A DNA stretch of 64,000 nucleotides, taken from Agathobaculum hominis. Lineage in GTDB: Bacteria > Bacillota > Clostridia > Oscillospirales > Butyricicoccaceae. Shown here piece by piece: positions 41,839-51,078 of this stretch. The stretch is from positions 1 to 64,000 of the forward strand of contig NZ_JACOPK010000008.1 in assembly GCF_014288055.1 (NCBI RefSeq), given 5' to 3'. The notes under the pieces were generated by a model. The model searched no databases. It was given only the letters and a program-made list of their open reading frames with translations, and had not been told where the DNA came from. Position 1 is the first letter of the stretch; every line of letters begins with the position of its first letter. The translations under genes and the position numbers were made by a program.

Positions 41839-42543
41839 TCAGAGCGGTGCAGTCTGAATTTTCTTAAAACGGCGCGGATATTTTTCGGGAGTATCGCTGA
41901 TCTTCGGCAGACGAACGAGCGCCCGCTCGATGCCGTCATGCGGCACAGTATAGCTCAGCATTTCCGGCCCGCCGATGCCCAGCACCTCGAAGGCATGCGC
42001 CGCGCCCTGCACTTCCTCCGCGCAGTCCGCCGCCTTCATGGCGAGGAAGCAGCCGCCGACCTTGACCATCGGCACCGCCAGCTCGCTGAGCGTGCGCAGG
42101 TCTGCCACTGCACGCGAAACCGCCATATCGAACGACGCGCGGCTGTCCTTCGCGAAATCCTCCGCCCGGGCATGGACGGCGGTGACGTTGGTCAGACCCA
42201 GCGTCTCGATGACCTCATTCAGAAAGTCGATGCGCTTGCGCAGCGCGTCGAGCAGGACAAATTCGGTCTCCGGGCACAGTATTGCCAGGGGCATACCCGG
42301 AAAACCAGCGCCCGTGCCCACGTCGAGCACCCTTCCCCCCTGCGGCATATGCGGCGCGAGGGCGGCGCAGTCGAGGAAATGGCGCGTCACGACCTCGGTC
42401 GGTTCGGTGACTGCGGTGAGGTTCATCACCTTGTTCTTCTCCAGCAGCAGCGCGGAGAATTTCAACAAATCATCAATCATTTTTTCGCTGACCTCGGGCA
42501 GAAATTCCTTCAGCCCGGTGTACAGCAGCTCGCGGTCGGTCAA
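41839..42543 (-). CDS. rsmG: 16S rRNA (guanine-527-N7) methyltransferase RsmG
   Basis: SAM methyltransferase, 234 aa. DVGTGAGFPGMPLAI is the SAM-binding motif and VSRAVADLRTLSELAVPM is the characteristic catalytic region. Its start overlaps the mnmG stop as ATGA (42540-42543), so it is translated with mnmG. Confidence 0.97.
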   Translation of the reverse strand: MTDRELLYTGLKEFLPEVSEKMIDDLLKFSALLLEKNKVMNLTAVTEPTEVVTRHFLDCAALAPHMPQGGRVLDVGTGAGFPGMPLAILCPETEFVLLDALRKRIDFLNEVIETLGLTNVTAVHARAEDFAKDSRASFDMAVSRAVADLRTLSELAVPMVKVGGCFLAMKAADCAEEVQGAAHAFEVLGIGGPEMLSYTVPHDGIERALVRLPKISDTPEKYPRRFKKIQTAPL

Positions 42544-44426
42544 GCCTTTTCCCCCTTTCGATGCGTTTCGATATAGATCATCAGCGCAGTAATATCCGCC
42601 GGCGAGACGCCCGAAATGCGGGCCGCCTGACCGAAATTCAGCGGCTTGACTGCGTTCAGCTTCTGCCGCGCCTCCAGACGCAGCGAGTCCACCTCGTTAT
42701 AGTCCAGATCAAGCGGCAGCGGACGGCTCTGAAGCCTGCGGTACTGCTCGACATCGCGCTCCTGGCGCTCGATATAACCGGCATATTTGATGCGGATCTC
42801 GACCTGCTCGCGGATGACCGCAGGCAGCTCCGGGCGCTCTGCATCGAACGGCGCAAGATCTGCGTAGCTCAGCTCGGGACGGCGCAGCAGGTCGATCAGC
42901 TTGCAGCCGGCCTTGAGAGGCGTCGAGTGATGCTGCTCCAGAAAGGCGTTCAGCTGCTCGCCCGGCGCGATGCCGACCGATGCAATGCGGTCGATCTCCT
43001 TCTGCACGGTTTCGTACTTTTTCCGTACTTTTTCGCCGCGTTCGGGCGAATTCAGTCCGACACGGACACCGATCGGAACAAGGCGCTCGTCCGCGTTGTC
43101 CTGCCGCAGCAGCAGGCGGTATTCCGAGCGCGAGGTCATCATGCGGTACGGTTCGTTCGTTCCGCGCGTCACCAGATCGTCGATCAGCGTACCGATGTAT
43201 CCGTCTGCACGGTCGAGCACGAGCGGTTCCTCGCCCTTGAGTCTGAGGGCGGCGTTGATGCCTGCCACAAGGCCCTGCGCGGCCGCCTCCTCGTAGCCGG
43301 ACGAGCCGCAGAACTGGCCTGCGCCGTACAGACCGGAGACCTTTTTGGTTTCGAGCGTCGGACGCAGCTCGAGCGGATCGATGCAGTCATACTCGATGGC
43401 GTAGGCCGGACGCATGATCTCGGCGTGCTCCAGTCCCTTGACCGAATGCAGCATTTTGCGCTGTACATCGAACGGCATGGAGGACGAAAAGCCCTGTACA
43501 TAGATTTCCTCGGTATCCAGTCCCATCGGCTCAAGAAACAACTGATGGCGCGGCTTGTCCGCGAAGCGCACGACCTTATCCTCGATGGACGGGCAGTAGC
43601 GCGGACCGACGCCCTCGATTTTGCCGCCGTAGAGCGGCGAACGGTCGAGGTTTGCGCGGATGATCTCATGCGTTTCCGCGGTCGTATAGGTCAGATGACA
43701 TACCGCGCGGTTATCAGGCGGATGGTCGGTCTCGAAGGAAAACGGGATAATTTCATCCTCTCCCTCCTGCACCGAAAGGCCTTCAAAGTCAATCGAGCGG
43801 CGGTTGATGCGCGGCGGCGTGCCGGTCTTGAAGCGCTGCAAACGCAGTCCCAGACCGCGCAGCGACTCGGTGAGCGGCTTTGCCGCCGCCATACCGTCCG
43901 GGCCGGATTCACGGGTATATTCTCCGATGATGACGCGGCCGCCGAGGAAGGTGCCCGAGGCGACAACGACCGCCTTGACTGCATGTCGCACGCCGACAGC
44001 GGTCACGATAGCCGAAACCGCGCCGTCCTTCTGCTCGATGGCGACCACCTCATCCTGCATGAGAAACAGGTTTTCCTGCTGCTCCAGAACGTGCTTCATA
44101 TACGCTCTGTATTTAATTCGGTCGGCCTGCGCACGCAGAGAATGCACCGCAGGGCCCTTGCCGCGGTTGAGCATACGGTACTGAATGCAGGCCGCATCCG
44201 CCGCCCGGGCCATCTCTCCGCCCAGTGCATCGATCTCTCGAACGAGGTGTCCCTTGGCCGTGCCGCCGATGGCAGGATTGCACGGCATATTGCCTACAGC
44301 GTCCAGATTGATCGAAAAACACGCGGTTTTCGCACCTAAACGCGCACTTGCGAGCGCGGCCTCAATGCCTGCATGACCGGCGCCGATCACCGCAACATCG
44401 AACGCTTCCGCATCAAATGCTGTCAT
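42540..44426 (-). CDS. mnmG: tRNA uridine 5-carboxymethylaminomethyl modification enzyme MnmG (GidA)
   Basis: 628 aa FAD protein that with MnmE modifies U34 of certain tRNAs. The N-terminal FAD fold has VIGAGHAGIEAALASARLG; NPAIGGTAKGHLVREIDALGG and GLYGAGQFCGSSGYEEAAAQGLVAG are family signatures. I start at 44426, nine bases after AGGAGG; the open frame runs further but is not coding-like. Its partner mnmE is upstream after a terminator and a gap with DnaA-box-like sites. Confidence 0.97.
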   Translation of the reverse strand: MTAFDAEAFDVAVIGAGHAGIEAALASARLGAKTACFSINLDAVGNMPCNPAIGGTAKGHLVREIDALGGEMARAADAACIQYRMLNRGKGPAVHSLRAQADRIKYRAYMKHVLEQQENLFLMQDEVVAIEQKDGAVSAIVTAVGVRHAVKAVVVASGTFLGGRVIIGEYTRESGPDGMAAAKPLTESLRGLGLRLQRFKTGTPPRINRRSIDFEGLSVQEGEDEIIPFSFETDHPPDNRAVCHLTYTTAETHEIIRANLDRSPLYGGKIEGVGPRYCPSIEDKVVRFADKPRHQLFLEPMGLDTEEIYVQGFSSSMPFDVQRKMLHSVKGLEHAEIMRPAYAIEYDCIDPLELRPTLETKKVSGLYGAGQFCGSSGYEEAAAQGLVAGINAALRLKGEEPLVLDRADGYIGTLIDDLVTRGTNEPYRMMTSRSEYRLLLRQDNADERLVPIGVRVGLNSPERGEKVRKKYETVQKEIDRIASVGIAPGEQLNAFLEQHHSTPLKAGCKLIDLLRRPELSYADLAPFDAERPELPAVIREQVEIRIKYAGYIERQERDVEQYRRLQSRPLPLDLDYNEVDSLRLEARQKLNAVKPLNFGQAARISGVSPADITALMIYIETHRKGEKA

Positions 44427-44481
44427 CGCGCGGCGCCTCCTTTTGTATATCGAAATAGCAAAATGTTCATCGGTCCCTCTC

Positions 44482-44521
44482 TGTGTAAAACTGTTGATAA
44501 CTATGTGGAAACTCTGGATAA
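44482..44521. promoter_or_regulatory. DnaA-box-like cluster upstream of mnmG
   Basis: Four 9-mers in the same direction resemble TGTGGATAA: TGTGTAAAA (44482-44490), TGTTGATAA (44492-44500, one mismatch), TGTGGAAAC (44504-44512) and TCTGGATAA (44513-44521, one mismatch). A further TATCCACAT lies at 44636-44644. It is near the mnmG promoter region and 6.5 kb from the dnaA-dnaN origin. Confidence 0.55.
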
Positions 44522-44605
44522 CTCTACTTTGAGTGGTCATTTTCGTTTTACTGAACGTAATATTTTGTATTATGATTACGTTTTGTTGTATTATTGCCTG
44601 AAAAA

Positions 44606-44633
44606 GGGGCCGCTGCGCGCGGCAGGCGGCCCC
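44606..44633 (-). terminator. mnmE terminator
   Basis: GGGGCCGC / GCGGCCCC stem (44606-44613 with 44626-44633), followed on the - strand by TTTTTC. Confidence 0.85.
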
Positions 44634-44667
44634 CCTATCCACATTGTTTCCACATTCGGTCTCCGCG

Positions 44668-46029
44668 TCACTTGCCGACGCAGAAATCGCTGAAAATTCG
44701 GGTAACGACCGACTCGGTCACGGTCTCGCCGGTGATCTCGCCGAGCGCGGCGATCGCGCCCTCTGCATCCATCACGACAGCGTCCGGCGTCATGCCGCAC
44801 TGTGCAGCGTACAGCGCCGCTTCGCAGCGTTCTGCGGCGCGCGCGAGCGCGGCGGCCTGACGGGCGTTTGTGATCAGTGCGCCGTCAAACGCAGTCTCTC
44901 CGAAGCCGATGGTGCGCGGAATGAGCGACAGCAGACGGTCCATTCCCTCCCCTGTCTTTGCCGACAGATGAACGATGTGCGCGAACTGCTTTTTGAGCAG
45001 CTCCTCGTCGAGCTGCTGCGGCAGATCGGTCTTGTTCAGCACGGCGATCGCACGGTGTCCGGCCGAACGGGCGAGCACGAGCATGTCCTCTTCCCCGATC
45101 GCCTTGGAGCCGTCGAACACGGCGAGAATGAGCGCGGACGCAGACGCTTCCGCCATCGCGCGGTCGATACCGGCCTGCTCGACCGGGTCGGTCGTATCGC
45201 GCAGTCCGGCCGTATCGGTCACACGCAGCAGGATCTGGCCGACCTTGACGTTTTCCTCGATGAGGTCGCGCGTCGTGCCGGGAATGTCCGTGACGATGGC
45301 GCGTTCGCGGCCGAGCAGCGTGTTCAGCAGCGTCGACTTGCCGGCGTTCGGCCGGCCGAGAATGACGCACGGCACGCCCTCGCGCAGGATACGTCCCCGT
45401 TCATAGCTCTCCGCCATGCGGTAGAGCTGACTTGTTGTCTGGTGCAGCAGCGCCGCCGCATCATCGAACAGGATCGGGTCGATGTCCTCGTCCGGAAAAT
45501 CGACGATCGCGTGGAAATGCGCGACCATGCCGAGCAGCTTGTCGCGCATCTGCTGCACGCTCGAGCCGACCGCACCCATCATCTGCGCCGCGGCGTTCTG
45601 CGCGGCTTCGACCGTGCGCGCCGTGATCAGGTCATGTACGGCTTCCGCCTCGGAAAGTCCCATTTTATCGTTCAGAAACGCGCGGCGCGTGAACTCTCCG
45701 GCTTCGGCCTGCCGCACGCCGTGCGCGAAAAGCGCATCGAGCGCCGCGGTCAGGACCGCAGTCGAGCCATGGCACTGAATTTCCGCCATGTCCTCGCCCG
45801 TGTAGGTATGCGGTGCGCGGAACACGACCGCGTAGCAGGCATCGAGCAGATGCCCGTTCTTGTCGGAAAGCGTACCGTAAACCAGCTTCTGCGAGGCTGC
45901 TTCCGCCAGCGGACTGCCGTTTTTCGGAGAAAAGACCGCGCTGACCGCACCGATCGCCTGCGCACCCGATACACGGATGATGCCGATCGGCCCGCCCGAT
46001 GCGGCAACAGCGGCAATCGTATCATTCAT
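44668..46029 (-). CDS. mnmE: tRNA modification GTPase MnmE (TrmE)
   Basis: 453 aa, partner of MnmG. An N-terminal folate-binding domain (GPIGIIRVSGAQA) and helical domain surround a G domain with GRPNAGKSTLLN (G1), DIPGTTRD (G2), DTAGLRD (G3) and NKTDL (G4). The C-terminal end DFCVGK carries the conserved catalytic Cys. The start is at 46029 after AGAGG. Confidence 0.97.
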   Translation of the reverse strand: MNDTIAAVAASGGPIGIIRVSGAQAIGAVSAVFSPKNGSPLAEAASQKLVYGTLSDKNGHLLDACYAVVFRAPHTYTGEDMAEIQCHGSTAVLTAALDALFAHGVRQAEAGEFTRRAFLNDKMGLSEAEAVHDLITARTVEAAQNAAAQMMGAVGSSVQQMRDKLLGMVAHFHAIVDFPDEDIDPILFDDAAALLHQTTSQLYRMAESYERGRILREGVPCVILGRPNAGKSTLLNTLLGRERAIVTDIPGTTRDLIEENVKVGQILLRVTDTAGLRDTTDPVEQAGIDRAMAEASASALILAVFDGSKAIGEEDMLVLARSAGHRAIAVLNKTDLPQQLDEELLKKQFAHIVHLSAKTGEGMDRLLSLIPRTIGFGETAFDGALITNARQAAALARAAERCEAALYAAQCGMTPDAVVMDAEGAIAALGEITGETVTESVVTRIFSDFCVGK

Positions 46030-46045
46030 AGATGATACCTCTGCG

Positions 46046-47026
46046 TTAATGACGCTGGCGGCCGCTGTCCGGTGCGATAACGACGCGGCGGCTCGGCTCA
46101 GTGCCGGTGGAGTAGGTCGTAACGCCGTTGAAGTCCTGAAGAGCGGCATGGATGATGCGGCGCTCATACGGATTCATCGGCTCGAGAGTCATCGAGCGAT
46201 GGCTCTTGACGACCTTCATCGCCATCTTGCGCGCCAGACGCTCCAGGCTCTCCGCGCGCTTCTCGCGATAGTTTTCGGTATCAACAGACAGACGAACGTG
46301 CTCGTCGAGCGCGTTGTTCAGCACGAGCGAGCCGAGATACTGGATCGCGTCGAGCGTATCGCCGCGGCGGCCGATGATCGGACCCATGTCCGGACCGGAC
46401 AGCTCGAGGCGCAGCTGGTCGCACTCGGTCTGCGGCAGAACCGTGACCTGACCCTCGATGCCCATCTTCTCCATCAGACCGGAGATGAACGAGGTCGCGA
46501 GCTCCTCTGCCTTCTTCATGCAGTCCTCGGAAACCGGGATGAGCTCGCGCTCCTTCGGAACGGACGGAGTGATCGGGCGCTCCTCGCGCGGGCGGCGCTC
46601 ACGACGCGGACGGTCGCTGCGTTCACGGCGCGGGCGGTCGCTGCGCTCGCGGCGCGGACGCTCGACCTCGAGCTTTTCCGGAACAAAATCCGCCGGAGCG
46701 GCCTTGACCAGACGCGGCGTGTCGTCCTCGTCGGTGATGGACAGCTTCTGCGGCTTGACAGCCGGCTTTTCTGCCTTCGGCTCGGTCTTTACCGGCTTCG
46801 GAGCCGGCTTTTCCGCCTTCGGAGCCGGCTGCTTCTCCTCGATGATCTCGGGCGCCTCATAGGTCACGCGGACGCGCGCCGGGGTCGCACCAATGCCGAG
46901 AAAGCCCTTTTTACCGTTGTCGAGTACCTCTACGGATACATCATCGCGGTCGAGACCCAGCTGACGCAGCGCGTTTGCGATGGCTGCATCACGGTTCTCG
47001 CCGGTTGCTTCTAAAAACTTCTGCAT
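46046..47026 (-). CDS. jag: RNA-binding protein Jag/KhpB
   Basis: 326 aa: N-terminal Jag domain (about 1-55, FLGIGATPARVRV), an Ala/Pro/Lys/Glu then Arg-rich linker (about 60-160), a KH domain (GRRGDTLDAIQYL) and an R3H domain (MTLEPMNPYERRIIHAAL). The linker contains RPRRERSD repeats and is longer than in Bacillus. It is the usual downstream neighbour of yidC and acts in envelope and division-related RNA control. Confidence 0.95.
   Translation of the reverse strand: MQKFLEATGENRDAAIANALRQLGLDRDDVSVEVLDNGKKGFLGIGATPARVRVTYEAPEIIEEKQPAPKAEKPAPKPVKTEPKAEKPAVKPQKLSITDEDDTPRLVKAAPADFVPEKLEVERPRRERSDRPRRERSDRPRRERRPREERPITPSVPKERELIPVSEDCMKKAEELATSFISGLMEKMGIEGQVTVLPQTECDQLRLELSGPDMGPIIGRRGDTLDAIQYLGSLVLNNALDEHVRLSVDTENYREKRAESLERLARKMAMKVVKSHRSMTLEPMNPYERRIIHAALQDFNGVTTYSTGTEPSRRVVIAPDSGRQRH
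46596..46667. repeat. Coding tandem repeat in jag, about 24-bp units
   Basis: Roughly three direct units of 24 bp (core CGGTCGCTGCG and CGGCGCGGG/A) encode RPRRERSD-type octapeptides in the Jag linker. Unit number may vary between strains. Confidence 0.7.
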
Positions 47027-47028
47027 GA

Positions 47029-48051
47029 TTACTTGTCCCCCTTCTTTTTCTCACTATGGGACTTCTGCGCACTATGGGACTTCTGCGCAGCGCGGTTTGC
47101 CTCACGCTTCGCCTTTTTTTCCGCCGCCACACGCTCTGCTTCGGCAGCCTGTTCTGCCTCCTGCCTGCCGCGGATGCGCTTGGTCAGAATGACCTCCTGT
47201 ACGCAGGTGAATACGTTGTTGAAGATCCAGTAAATGCCGATCGCGCCCGGAAGGATGAACGCAAAGTACAGCGACATCAGCGGCATCAGCATGGTCATCA
47301 TCTTCATCTGGTTCGCAGCCGCATCGTTGCCCTTGGGCATATTCTGCATCTTCTGCATGATGTAGCTGGAGAGATATGCGGTCAGGCACGACAGGATCGG
47401 GATGATCCAGATCAGGCCCGGGTGCTTGATGGACGGGGTATCCGCCAGATTAAGGCCGAAAAAGTTGAAGTCCATCGGGAAGATGCTCTCGCCGTCGGCG
47501 AGGCACTTGAGAACGTCGGGCGCGAAATTGCCGGCTGCATCCTTGAATGCGTTCAGCTTTTCCGCGATCACGATCTGTACGGTGTAGTTTGCGCCTGCCA
47601 GATTGTCCAGACCGACCAGCTGCGCGAGCTTGATGACCGTCTCGCTGCTCAGGCCGACGATATACTGCAGCGGCTGCTGTACCGCATAGTACAGACCCAT
47701 CATGATGGGGAGCGGAATGAACTGGGGCAGGCAGCCGCTCATCGGGCTGACGCCGCGGCGTTCATAGAGCGCCTGGATTTCCTCGTTGAGCTTGGCTCGG
47801 TTGTTCGCGTACTTCTTCTGAAGCTGCTGCATCTCCGCGTTGAGCGCGGTCATGGCGAGCATGCTCTTCTTGCCCTTGATGGCGAGCGGTACGCAGCACA
47901 GCTTGACGATCAGCGCGAACAGGATAACGGCAAGGCCGTAGTTATGCACGAAATTGTACAGGCTGAGCAGGATCAGACCGAACGGTCTGACGATGAGATA
48001 ACCAAAGATATTGGGGTCTTTGATCAGGTTGGAAAGTTGATCGATGGTCAT
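47029..48051 (-). CDS. yidC: Membrane protein insertase YidC (OxaA)
   Basis: 340 aa. Five hydrophobic segments and family marks (GYLIVRPFG; QKKYANNRAKLNEEIQALYERRGVSPMSGCLPQFIPLPIMMGLYYAV; FILPGAIGIYWIFNNVFTCVQE). It has a substrate loop insertion near 170-215 and a basic C-terminal tail that contacts the ribosome. It lacks a lipoprotein Cys at the start. The stop is 2 bp before the jag ATG, so they are co-expressed. Confidence 0.96.
   Translation of the reverse strand: MTIDQLSNLIKDPNIFGYLIVRPFGLILLSLYNFVHNYGLAVILFALIVKLCCVPLAIKGKKSMLAMTALNAEMQQLQKKYANNRAKLNEEIQALYERRGVSPMSGCLPQFIPLPIMMGLYYAVQQPLQYIVGLSSETVIKLAQLVGLDNLAGANYTVQIVIAEKLNAFKDAAGNFAPDVLKCLADGESIFPMDFNFFGLNLADTPSIKHPGLIWIIPILSCLTAYLSSYIMQKMQNMPKGNDAAANQMKMMTMLMPLMSLYFAFILPGAIGIYWIFNNVFTCVQEVILTKRIRGRQEAEQAAEAERVAAEKKAKREANRAAQKSHSAQKSHSEKKKGDK
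47053..47088. repeat. Perfect 2 x 18-bp tandem repeat in yidC tail
   Basis: ACTATGGGACTTCTGCGC occurs twice in direct succession (47053-47070, 47071-47088). It duplicates a Ser/His/Lys hexapeptide in the basic tail. Confidence 0.85.
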
Positions 48052-48130
48052 AAGAACCTCCAGAAATGCGCGCTCTGGGCGCGTTTATGGCCGGAAAATA
48101 TTTCCCCGGCAATGAGAGCCCTTCCCTGCC

Positions 48131-48343
48131 TCACGGCACCGGGTCATAGGGGCCTCGTTTAGAGAAGGGATGGCATCGGCAGATGCGCCTCAGCGCAAGC
48201 CAGCCTCCCTTCAGAGCGCCGTACTTCTCGATCGCCTCGAGGGCGTACTGCGAGCAGGTCGGCGTATAGCGGCAGCAGGGCGGCTTGAGCGGAGAGATAT
48301 TTCTCCGGTAAAACCGCACGAGCGCCAGAAGCAACCGCTTCAC
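48131..48343 (-). CDS. yidD: Membrane protein insertion efficiency factor YidD
   Basis: 70 aa with the family signature YRRNISPLKPPCCRYTPTCSQYALEAIEKYGALKGGWLALRRICRCHPF. A small amphipathic, Cys-rich protein thought to help YidC-dependent insertion. GTG start at 48343 overlaps the rnpA stop (48340-48342). Confidence 0.95.
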   Translation of the reverse strand: MKRLLLALVRFYRRNISPLKPPCCRYTPTCSQYALEAIEKYGALKGGWLALRRICRCHPFSKRGPYDPVP

Positions 48344-48684
48344 GGCTGAGCTGCTGCGGCTTTGTTCTCGCGGAGCGCACGCAGCAGCGATTTTTCGATG
48401 TCCTGATAGGTCGCACCCACCGCGCGCGCACGCGCGACGAGCACAAGGTCAACGCCGGTGGCAAATTCGTCCTCGTGCAGGCGGTATGCCTCACGAAACA
48501 GACGCTTGATGCGGTTTCTCTTGACCGCACATGCCAGTTTTGCGCTGACCGTCAGTCCGAGACGGTTGTGTCCGAGACGGTTTTTCCGGCAGTAAAGCAC
48601 AAGATGCCTGCCTGCCGACGAGGTGCCTCGATGATACAGCCGCCGGAATTCATGGTTTTCCTTTAAGGCTATGGTTTTCTTCAT
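48340..48684 (-). CDS. rnpA: Ribonuclease P protein component
   Basis: 114 aa, basic. RLGLTVSAKLACAVKRNRIKRLFREAYRL is the RNR motif region that contacts RNase P RNA and pre-tRNA leader. The start at 48684 is preceded by GAGGAG. The long open frame upstream is not coding-like. It is coupled to yidD by overlap. Confidence 0.96.
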   Translation of the reverse strand: MKKTIALKENHEFRRLYHRGTSSAGRHLVLYCRKNRLGHNRLGLTVSAKLACAVKRNRIKRLFREAYRLHEDEFATGVDLVLVARARAVGATYQDIEKSLLRALRENKAAAAQP

Positions 48685-49031
48685 GTCTGTGTCTCCTCGT
48701 TCCTTTCGATGCCCGGAAAAAAACGAAATTATCGACAAATTCTTCTTTGCGCGGTTGTTTTCATGACTGCAAAGCTGACGGCGCTCTTTTCTCTGCCCTG
48801 CCTGCGCCGCCCAGTGGACTGCGGGCCGCACCGCGCGGTCAAAGCGCGGCGATCGCCCTTTTTGCAGGTTTCCGGCCGTTTGGGGGACGGTTTCCGCCGT
48901 TTTCTGCGCACGACGAAAAAGGCCTGCCCATCAGACCGAAAAAAACGAGCCGCATTTCTGCGGCCCGCAACAGTTTCCTCCGCGCCGCGGCGCGAATATA
49001 TATGACCCTTTGCGAAGGGTCCTGCTGCCGA
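48685..49031 (-). terminator. rpmH-rnpA gap with rpmH terminator
   Basis: GCCGCA (48949-48954) pairs with TGCGGC (48959-48964); on the - strand it is followed by TCGTTTTTTT, ending rpmH transcripts. Other small hairpins are CCGCGC/GCGCGG (48832-48850) and GACCCTT/AAGGGTC after the rpmH stop. No gene or clear rnpA promoter is seen in the remaining 250 bp. Confidence 0.7.
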
Positions 49032-49166
49032 TCAGGCAGACAGCTTAGCGCGACCCTTTGCGCGACGGCGAGCCAGTACCTTGCGGCCGTTCGCGGTGGA
49101 CATGCGCTTGCGGAAGCCGTGCTCCTTGGAGCGCTGACGCTTCTTCGGCTGGAACGTTCTCTTCAT
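49032..49166 (-). CDS. rpmH: 50S ribosomal protein L34
   Basis: 44 aa, highly basic, MKRTFQPKKRQRSKEHGFRKRM, the near-invariant L34 start. GGGAGGTG stands about 10 nt upstream. Divergent from dnaA, the usual Firmicutes arrangement. Confidence 0.98.
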   Translation of the reverse strand: MKRTFQPKKRQRSKEHGFRKRMSTANGRKVLARRRAKGRAKLSA

Positions 49167-49275
49167 AACTTCGTGCACCTCCCTGTTCTGAATTTTACGG
49201 ATGGGCACCGGCATAGGTCCGGCGCGAGACGCGGGCATATGCCGCTGCCTGTCCGCATAATATGATACGATATAT

Positions 49276-49304
49276 ATTATCGTATAGCGGACGCGAAATG
49301 TCAA
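49276..49304 (-). promoter_or_regulatory. rpmH promoter
   Basis: On the - strand TTGACA (49304-49299), 17-nt spacer, GATAAT (49281-49276). Confidence 0.85.
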
Positions 49305-49431
49305 GCTTTTTTTGCAAAAAATTCGTTTTTTTCGTATCTTTTCAACATCTTGTGTCTGCATTTTCCCGCTCCACCACGCTTTGTATGTCGCGGCCGCTTT
49401 TCGCGCCTCCAGCCGGCCGGCACAATAAAAG

Positions 49432-49684
49432 TTATCCACAGTTTCCATTTGATATTGTGGATACTGTGTGCTATTATAAAATAGAATAGGAGTCGGCTCC
49501 CGCCGTTCTCCGCTGTTCTGCTGTGCCGGAATTCCGGACTTTTCTTCGGATTTTTTCGCGCCGCATCCCATATTTTTCTGAAAAACCGTGCGTTTTCGTA
49601 TGGTTTGTTTGCTTTGCGAAAAAACGGGGCCGCCCCTCTTTTTTCGCGTTTCCACCGCGTCTGTGGACGGCGCCTTTGTCCACA
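49432..49684. promoter_or_regulatory. DnaA boxes upstream of dnaA
   Basis: Perfect TTATCCACA (49432-49440), inverted TGTGGATAC (49457-49465, one mismatch) and TTGTCCACA (49676-49684, one mismatch). They fit dnaA autoregulation and the upstream half of a bipartite origin. The rest of the rpmH-dnaA gap (49485-49675) shows no gene. Confidence 0.78.
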
Positions 49685-49730
49685 GCTTTTTCGCCCTGTC
49701 CCGGCGACACTCTATAAGGAGGCTCTCCTC

Positions 49731-51017
49731 ATGGCCAACAACATACTGGAGATGGCGCTCGAACTGCTTGAACACGAGCAGAAGTTTCTGCCGTCTACCC
49801 TGTCAGCCTGGTTCGGGGATGCGACGGTGGTTTCGTTTACCGACAACCGCCTTGTTCTGCATTCCCCGTCAGACTTCAAGCAAAAGTACATTACCGACAA
49901 ATTCATCGAACCGCTTCAGAACGCGCTGTATCAGCTGACCGGCGAGGCAGCGACCGTTGTGGTGGTGACCGGGGAATACAGCACCCCCGCCCAGTCGGCG
50001 TCTCCGTACGATGACTATACCTTTGAACGGTTCATCGTCGGCTCGTCCAACAAATTCGCTCACGCGGCGGCCTATGCGGTCGCGCAGCGCCCGGCTGCGG
50101 AAAACAACCCGCTGTTCATCTACGGCAACTCCGGTCTGGGCAAGACCCATCTGATGTACGCGATCGCGAACGTTCTGCGCCGCACGCACCCGGAATTCCG
50201 CATCATTTATGTAAAGGGCGAGGATTTCACCAACGAGCTGATCACCGCGATCCAGAAGGCGGATGTGCAGTCCTTCCGCAACAAGTATCGCGTCGTCGAT
50301 CTGCTGCTGCTCGACGACGTACAGTTCATCGCCGGCAAGGAGCGCACGCAGGAGGAATTCTTCCATACCTTTAATGCGCTGTACGAGGCGAAAAAACAGA
50401 TCGTCCTCACCTCCGACCGTCCGCCGAAGGAGATCAACACGCTCGAGGAGCGCATGAAGACCCGTTTTGAATGGGGTCTGCTCGCGGACATCCAGCCGCC
50501 GGACTTTGAAACCCGAATCGCCATCATCCGCGACAAAGCAGTAAAGATGAGCATCGAGCTGCCCGACGAGGTATCCAACTACATCGCGGAGAACATCCAG
50601 TCCAACATCCGTCAGCTCGAGGGCGCGGTCAAAAAGATCAAGGCGATGCACGAGCTGATGGGCGAACGCATCACGGTCTCGCTCGCCGAAAACGCGATCG
50701 ACGCGCTGCGCACGGAAAATCCGGGTCTCAACCCGACGCCCGAGCGCATCATGGAGGCGGTCGCGAACTACTTCTATATCCCGGTCGAGCAGATGATCTC
50801 CAAGGACCGCTCCAAGGACGTCGCGTATCCGCGCCAGATGGCGATGTACATGATCCGCCAGGAGCTCGAATACTCCTTCCCCGACATCGCAAAGATCTTC
50901 AAGCGCGACCATACCACCGTCATGCACGCCTGCAACAAGATCGAGGAGGAGCGCAAGAAATCGCGCCAGACCGAGGACGTCATCAAAAAGCTGCACAATA
51001 ACATACGCGGCGACTGA
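49731..51017 (+). CDS. dnaA: Chromosomal replication initiator DnaA
   Basis: 428 aa. Domain I is about 1-75, domain II is very short, then the AAA+ domain with Walker A GNSGLGKTHL and Walker B LLLLDDVQFI. Domain IV has the DnaA signature DHTTVMHACNKIEE. Domain IV binds TTATCCACA. The start ATG at 49731 follows AAGGAGG by nine bases. DnaA boxes lie on both sides. Confidence 0.98.
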   Translation: MANNILEMALELLEHEQKFLPSTLSAWFGDATVVSFTDNRLVLHSPSDFKQKYITDKFIEPLQNALYQLTGEAATVVVVTGEYSTPAQSASPYDDYTFERFIVGSSNKFAHAAAYAVAQRPAAENNPLFIYGNSGLGKTHLMYAIANVLRRTHPEFRIIYVKGEDFTNELITAIQKADVQSFRNKYRVVDLLLLDDVQFIAGKERTQEEFFHTFNALYEAKKQIVLTSDRPPKEINTLEERMKTRFEWGLLADIQPPDFETRIAIIRDKAVKMSIELPDEVSNYIAENIQSNIRQLEGAVKKIKAMHELMGERITVSLAENAIDALRTENPGLNPTPERIMEAVANYFYIPVEQMISKDRSKDVAYPRQMAMYMIRQELEYSFPDIAKIFKRDHTTVMHACNKIEEERKKSRQTEDVIKKLHNNIRGD

Positions 51018-51078
51018 GTTCTGCGGCACTGCATATATGCATATCCGCTGTACACAAGCTGTATATTTATGCATTTAT

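Noticed and set aside
46596..46667. Short regularly spaced repeats as a possible CRISPR array
   Set aside because: Units are in frame inside jag, contiguous without spacers, and no cas genes are present anywhere in the window.
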